A stretch of DNA of 64,000 bases, taken from assembly GCA_946800325.1 (NCBI GenBank), contig OX326957.1, forward strand, positions 29,189,054-29,253,053. The letters run 5' to 3'. Position numbers and translations under genes: made by a program. Every line of letters starts with the position of its first letter. Position 1 is the stretch's first letter. Positions 57,658 to 64,000 of this stretch are shown here, piece by piece. This stretch comes from Luzula sylvatica (Eukaryota; Streptophyta; Magnoliopsida; Poales; Juncaceae). The notes beneath the pieces are model-generated. The model had not been told where the DNA came from, searched no databases, and saw only the letters and a list, made by a program, of their open reading frames with translations.

Positions 57658-60372
57658 TTAACTCTGCATTCTCAAATCATGCTCATTCGTGCTTCTCACT
57701 CTGTTCCCAGATTCCACATCTTCTTGTTGCTCTTCTTCTTCTCTGTTCGGATTCAAATTGCTATTTGAATTTGAATTTAAATTTTGTTGAGCGCGGATCA
57801 AATTTCGTCTAGCTTTCCATCTCAAGCACTCAGCTAATATCGAATTGGTACTGATCGAGATCCCAAATCCACTAAATGCCGAAAGCAATATCGCAAGAAC
57901 CGCCGCTATCTTCAACTAAAATAAATTTACAAAAAAAAAAACTTAAAAATAAATAAATTAATTAATCGACACAACAAACAAAGGTACATTATACATACCA
58001 CATCATAGAAGATATGAGCAAAAATAATAACGATTGCAAATTGAAATGACGCGTATGCCCATATATAACTCCTAGTCACTACAAAATTTCATCAAATTAT
58101 AATGATAATAACAACAATACATTAATAAATTAAACTAAAAAATACGCAAATATTTTAATTATTTGTACCCATGGCGGAGGCAACCATAGAGGAGAGAATG
58201 CCCAAAACAAATGAAAAAGGCAACGATATAGCTAGAGCATGCGTATCCAAGTCTGCAACCTGCTCGATAAAATGCCTCACTCAAAAACAATCCTATTTTT
58301 TAAATAAAATAAAATAAAATAAAAAACGAAAAAATATAACGAACCAAAAGCTGCTCCAAGAAGCAAAAATACGCAAGCATGCTCACCATCACTAATATTG
58401 GTAGATCTTGCCAAACCCTGAAATTCGAATAAAATTATAAAAAAGTCCCTACAATATTTCTAAATTGAAAAAAGCCCCTAAATTACCGGTACCCTGTTTC
58501 CTCTGTTGATACCGTACCGGCACCGCCAACATTTCCGGTTCGTCTCGTACCGGTCTGGCTCGGTATGCGAAGCAAAGTGACAGGCAAATTCTTGACTTCT
58601 TGTCTGCACACGTCGCAAGTCTTGTTACCTTTGATGGTAAACCATTTTATCGCACACTCTTGGTGGGCTAAAGCTAGCTCACCCTTGCAACTGCACTCCA
58701 TTTTTAGGGTTTCGCCAAATTCGGTTAGTTCCACGAAACAAATTCGACACACCGCTTCCTCTTCTGGTATATCCTCTCCTCCATCATCTAAAATAAAAAA
58801 TTACATTTTAGTCCCTGTATTTTTTGAAAATTAAGTTTTGGTCCCTAAGATACATAGAGGGGTTGAAATGTAAAATCACCCGTGGGGATTTCTTGTTCTA
58901 TGCCACCATGTGGACTTGGGTTATCGACTGGTACGGGACGAGGGGTAAATGGTACCACTCGAATTATTTTTGAATCCGTTCTTCTTAAACCTATATTTTT
59001 CGCATTTCCTGGTACCATTCCTGGTACCGAGAATGATCTCCTTATCTCTTTCTTCACTCCCATCTTTTCCTAATTTAAAATTAAAAAATGAAAGGGGTAT
59101 CTATGATATTTTGTGGTTTTGCTGAAATTCTGAAAAATTGGGATTTTTTTTTATTAATTTTTACCTTAGTATTATTATTAGGTACATTAATAACCACATG
59201 GCTCTGCTGACGAGTGGGGCCCACCGGAGTGACCGGCAAAGAAATAGTTCTTTTAGTGTTCAAAACCTTATTGAGAGAGAGTCTTCTAGAAGACCCAAAC
59301 AATTTTTCCTTTTCCAATTTTGTCCCTACATACGAGGAGGGTTCTCCTGGCAAAATAAGCACGCTTCTCTCCCCTTCAATATCTGAATTACCACCACTTA
59401 CTTTTCCTTTGAAAGAGAGGATATTTTTCAATGATTTTGCCCTCGTGGTGGCCGGTCTTGGCGGGAGACTAAGTTTCGATGAAATAGGGCTCGGGTTAAT
59501 TGGAAGCTTTGAGGAGAGGGGTAAATTGGTCATTTGGGGTTCAAGGGTTCTATTGGGGATTTGTAGAGAAGAGAGGTTTAGAGGCCTTCTAGAAGGTTGG
59601 GAAATTACAGTTTCTTCTGTTTGAGGGGTATTATTGGTATTTTCAATGCCTGACGCCTGCATTGTAATAAATAAGGATTTAATGATAATTATTTGTTTAT
59701 TGTATTTTTTTTCTAAATTAGAGCTTGAATTGAGACTCGATTAAGCTTTCAGTTGTGCAATTGAGAATTAGTATAATCTAATTTTGCATAAATAAGACCC
59801 AATTTGGACTCAATTGGGTAAATTAGCGCAAACTAATCCAATCAAAGATAAATAAACGAAGTTAATTAGAACCCAGAACCTCTCATTAATTAACGAAATA
59901 ATAAGAAATTCTCAATTTATGAATCTACAGAAGTGAATATTCTTACTGAAAGAACACCTATAAGAAAGAAACATTTTTTTTTTTCTAAAAATTGAAACCA
60001 AATTACAGTAATGAATCTCAGAATCAACACTTTTTATATAAATTGCACTCTTATAAGCAATACTTAATCAGCCGTAAAACAAAAACAAACACCCCCAAAG
60101 AAGTTGCTTCGAAATCTCAATTATTGAAACTATAAAATAATAAGACGTAAGCTCCATTTATCAAACACGAAAGTATATCAGCTTTTTCGTAATCAATCAA
60201 ACAAAAACCCTTTACTAAACCAATAATCAATTTTGCAATCTTTTTCAATAAGAAAATTAATTACCCAAATCAAATCCAAATCACAGTAACTAACAAAGAA
60301 CAAAACAAACACTTAAAACCCAAAAATTACCACTTGGCCACTGAATTCTGACGAGATCTCGTTCTTCTCCAT
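57658..60372 (-). CDS. RING-CH (RINGv) membrane E3 ubiquitin ligase-like protein
   Basis: Eight minus-strand exons (60372-60331, 59656-59165, 59069-58880, 58787-58487, 58417-58345, 58259-58169, 58078-57999, 57915-57658) give 508 residues. The first 240 are Ser/Pro/Arg-rich and probably disordered. [19 protein letters not shown] (from about 255) to CDVCRQEV forms a C4HC3 RING-CH domain, the type in MARCH ligases that recruits an E2. Four hydrophobic segments follow ([66 protein letters not shown]), then an Asn/Glu-rich tail. It probably ubiquitinates membrane proteins; the target is unknown. Exon 3 has two possible acceptors six bases apart, so EK before MGVKKE may be optional. Confidence 0.9.
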
Positions 60373-60665
60373 CACTACACCAAAAATCCAGCTCGATTTC
60401 TCAAAACTATCCCAAATCCGAGAGGTGGAGAGAAAGAAGCACCAACTCGAGAGTGAAGCTTCCTCTTATTTAATTACAAGTGAGAAGAATGTGTTCAAAA
60501 AAACGACAGTAAAAAACAACAAGTTCTTAATGCATATATATGGACATGGTTTTTTATTAGACCATACACCGAGTCAATTTAAATTCTTTTCAGATTTTTA
60601 TGAAAGAGAGGTACAACAAAATACTATGTCTGAATTATAATTATAAAATAAGATATCATAACAAA

Positions 60666-60720
<55 letters not shown>

Positions 60721-61060
60721 GAATTTCTTATAAATATGAGAATTGTTTTATTATATAAAAAAAAATTAATTAATTTTTTTGTAAGTTTAATTCTAGCCCT
60801 GCAATTGTGTAAATTTATTTTTGAAGGATGAGATACAACAACTATTATTCAAAAAAGAAACCGAGCAAAGTTTCATCCAATATTTTCGGGAAATGACAAT
60901 TAAGTATGGTACTACATTGAATAAGTTTATCTTGTTCTATGGTCCCAGCCATTTTCTTTTACTACTTATAATATATACAAAGTATTATTTTATTAAATAA
61001 ATTCTATTTCAGTTGGGGAGGATACGAATAGAAAAATTACTTGTGTTGTGTATTCTCGAT
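60373..61060. other. RING-CH gene leader/promoter side and AT-rich spacer
   Basis: The 5' leader of the RING-CH gene lies just right of 60372. A TA run followed by a GA run (about 60668-60716) is a compound microsatellite. Nothing else is recognised. Confidence 0.5.
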
Positions 61061-61069
61061 TGATACAAT

Positions 61070-61650
61070 CTTAGACGTTTCAATTTATCAATTTGAGCAT
61101 TAAGTAAAAAATTTAACCTCTAAGTTTTGTATTGCTGACCAGTCTTACTCTACTAGTATCAGATGTACTATAGGGAAGTAATGTAAGAGAAATAACACTA
61201 CACCTAGAAATTAACAACAAAACATAATTTGGAAATCCCCTTTTCCTTATGGTATCATAATTCATCGAAATGGCTGGGACAACAAACATCCGTCTCATTC
61301 ATACTTTAGGATACCCTGTATAATCGTGAAAGATTGTTGAAGTGACTAATTTCCAGAAATAGAAAGCGCTAACAACAAAGAAAGTTTTGGAATTGTCATT
61401 TCCATCTAATAGGAATATGATGAACTGACATTAAGAAAGAAACATTGCGAGAGGGTTTACTAGAGATTTCTTGTAAAGTACTAGTTTTTTTCATTTCATA
61501 ATGGGATGAAATTAGTTTGATTCTTATTATAAAGATTATTTTTTCGATATTATGCATAAAGAGTAGGAGCCGTATGAGATGAGAATTTCATGTATGGTTT
61601 TGCAGCGGAGTGGAATGAACGATCATAACGAATGTTGGCTCAGTCCATTT
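61070..61650 (+). pseudogene. Plastid-derived group II intron fragment (nuclear plastid DNA)
   Basis: At 61567-61600 GAGCCGTATGAG...CATGTATGGTTT has the length (34 bases) and fold of group II intron domain V. It is followed by CAGCGGAGTGGAATGAACG, suited to domain VI with its bulged A, and then GTTGGCTCAGTC, resembling the start of a plastid exon. Organelle group II introns look like this and nuclear ones do not, so this is probably plastid DNA moved to the nucleus. ycf3 intron 1 is my best guess. The left limit is approximate. Confidence 0.6.
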
Positions 61651-62413
61651 TTTTTGTACAAAACAAATTATCAAATATTATTTGTTTATCAATTTATAGA
61701 ATAAATACAAACATAAAATAAATTGTGAGGTTATTTTGGTCAAAAAATTGGATGAAATGTTAAAGATAAAACTAGTAGGGTAAAAAAATTCAATTCATTA
61801 TGACAAGACAAAAAGAAAATAACGACGCTCGAGTTTTGCCGAATATAATTTTATTTTCTACTTACTAGGCGAGAGGGATAAAAAATATAATAAGAAAATA
61901 AATGAATTTAAAATTGCGTCGAGATTTTGTGAGATATAATTTTTTTTATGTAATTCACAATTTTTTTGTTAAACATAAATGACAACAAATAATTTTATTT
62001 TCAAGTCATGATTTAGTTTTATTTGTTCACATTTGTGTGTAGAACAGGTTTGACCAATTTTATATAATGCTTGTACGGAAACAGATTAGAATTTTTAGAA
62101 TAAAGAAAGCGTATTTTCTCAGCATTAGTGCCATCTTTCAACATTGAGCCCAGATCTTCTGTAACTTATGTAAGTATCAATTCGTTTCTTGAATTTAAGT
62201 ATTATTTTTTGAGGCTGAGCCGCTGAAGTATATAACTTTACTATATTAATAAAAATATATAACTTAAGTATACTACACTTAAAAATTGTGTTTGTAATTT
62301 GTAGTTTATGGTTATAATAATCTAAGAAATCTTGTCTTGATTTAGCACGTCCAGTGAAGCATAATTTGATTTATTATGTCATACTCACATGAGATTACTA
62401 TTTATTAATGTGA
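61651..62413. other. AT-rich DNA, nothing recognised
   Basis: No coding frame or clear repeat. Confidence 0.4.
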
Positions 62414-64000
62414 TCAGATAATTGTCTCCGGCGTATTGCCGCCGGTATGGTCGCCACCAATCAGATGGCAACACGTAGCGTTTTTTTGTACGGTGCTGCA
62501 TGTGGTGTTACAAATATATCTATTAAAAAAATATAATAGTTAAGGTTTAAATTATTATTAATAAAATATAATGATTATGCATAAAAATATATATATGGGA
62601 TATTTAAGTAAGCTACATGACATTTAAGTAAGGCTATAACATTATAATTACAAAAATATAACGGTCATGTATAAAACATCTATTCGAAAAGTTATAAATC
62701 GTTATTAAATACACAATGGTCAGAAATAAAAGTCTATTAAAAAATATATGTTGTTATTAAAAATAATGACCATTTACTAAAATCTATCGAGATTTTTTTA
62801 TACATTTCTACTAAAAAAAATATAATAGTCACGTAAAAAATATATTATTTTATTAAAAAACGATATATATCACATATCCATAAAATATATTTTCAAAGAG
62901 ATATATCCCAATAAAAATTATATCATATATTTTAAAGGTATCCGGCATATTTTAAAAATACAAATCATATATTTAGAAATGAATATTTCATAAGGTATAA
63001 ATCAAACATCTATTGTACTTCGAAAAAAATACTTCATTTATTTAAAAATTCATGTCACTTAACTAAAAAAATATTATACATCTAAAAAAGTATTTCAAAA
63101 GATATAACCAACATGTATTGTATTTTTTATTTATTTCAAGCCCGTAGGAAATTTCCATTAATTTGATTCAAAATAGTTACATAAATTAGAGATATCAAAT
63201 CTCAATTACAAGCATAAACTCCATTAACTAAAAATAAAATTTTTCCAAAATAAATTATCTTCACAATTTGCTTCATTAATAATGACATCATTTTTGTAAA
63301 AAAAATTAGGAGGGTAGAATTATAAAATACTTTCCGAGCTTTCAAAGAGAAGACTCTTTTGAGGTATTGTTTGTGGATATTAGGTTGTTTCCCCTCAAAA
63401 AACTTTTTTGACTTGATAAGAAAAGTGGGGTAAAGTAGGTACAAATTTGTCAATTAATGCGTCTAATGGTCCACATATTTAGTTACAATTAAAATGAAGT
63501 TATTTTTTTATATTGGATAATAATACTGATAAAAGATAAATTTTATTTGAAATAAAAAGTAGCATTTGAAATAATTAATTTATTCTTAATAAAATTTAAT
63601 ATTGAAAGTTCATTTTTTAATATATTTTTCAATACTCGTGTTGCATCATTTTAAAAAATTTCAATATTTTATGCCTAGAGAAGTTGAAAAAGATGGTTCT
63701 TATTGTCTTGTGAAATCAGATCAGTTCATTTTCATGCCTCTTCTGAAACAATATTTTTCTCAAGAGGAAATTGTGGACTCAAACCTTTTCTATGAATATA
63801 AATTATTATTTTGAAATATAACTTTGAAGTATACACATTTTTAACCAAGATTTTAATCTTAATTCTCGCAAACCTTTTTTTCAATCTACTTGGATTTGTA
63901 AATCATTAGAAATATCTTAAACAAAGGTAATATATTTTCCCTAAAAAAAACAAAAAACAAAAAAAGATAATATAATCCACGAAATTATGTTCACAGCCAT
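62414..64000 (-). mobile_element. Candidate Helitron of a second family (3' end only)
   Basis: On the minus strand CCGGCGGCAATACGCCGG can form a hairpin, ten bases later comes CTGA at 62414, then host T: the CTRR-T pattern of Helitron 3' ends. The body to the window edge is AT-rich with diverged repeats (AAAATATAATAGTCACG, ATAATGATTATGCATAAAA). No 5' end or coding sequence is visible inside the window. Confidence 0.4.

Noticed and set aside
57999..58078. A possible frameshift in RING-CH exon 7 at the A-run near 58020
   Set aside because: Recounting the bases gives an 80-bp exon that keeps frame with both neighbours, so no break is needed.

Overview
This is a plant nuclear window, most likely from a eudicot. 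It is AT-rich, with spliced genes (GT-AG introns rich in A/T), plant-type protein families and a dense mix of plant transposons. The species cannot be named from the sequence. About a third of the window is six host genes; most of the rest is mobile DNA and its debris.

Host genes, left to right: (1) a DRT111/SFPS-type splicing factor (SPF45 family; G-patch plus RRM) at 1293-3043 (+); (2) the alpha subunit of Rab geranylgeranyl transferase (RGTA1 type) at 24422-27656 (+), eight exons; (3) a divergent CNOT9/RQCD1/Caf40-like protein with a long TWNQ-repeat N-terminus at 28602-30935 (+), nine exons; (4) a mitochondrial 3-hydroxyisobutyrate dehydrogenase at 31464-34196 (-), ten exons; (5) the small-RNA 2'-O-methyltransferase HEN1 at 35078-38375 (+), seven exons, head-to-head with gene 4; (6) a RING-CH membrane protein at 57658-60372 (-), eight exons. 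All exon joins keep the reading frame. The genes span RNA processing (1, 3, 5), prenylation, valine catabolism and ubiquitin transfer, with no sign of a functional cluster.

3-24 kb is a broken region. The 3' flank of DRT111 has been copied at least four times (from about 3.04, 11.83, 13.69 and 18.28 kb). The last copy is preceded by a DRT111 pseudogene (17675-18281). Helitrons, hAT and Mutator-like MITEs and LINE pieces have landed in these copies. Because the copies survive side by side, they provide empty sites that fix two Helitron insertions to the base. An unresolved pair of interleaved inverted-repeat elements fills 21-24.2 kb.

38.4-57 kb is mobile DNA: a 600-bp hAT MITE with an 8-bp target duplication; a complete, very young Ty1/copia element (40823-46245) with 211-bp LTRs differing at one base and an open 1663-residue polyprotein; then a probable large Helitron starting at 47178. 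Into the latter are nested a 3.7-kb Mutator-like element (9-bp target duplication, carrying an 874-bp two-unit satellite) and a 5'-truncated LINE. Beyond the RING-CH gene lie a plastid-derived group II intron piece (about 61.1-61.65 kb, possibly ycf3 intron 1) and a candidate 3' end of a different Helitron family.

No tRNA, rRNA or CRISPR array was found. All functions are inferred from sequence recognition without database searches.
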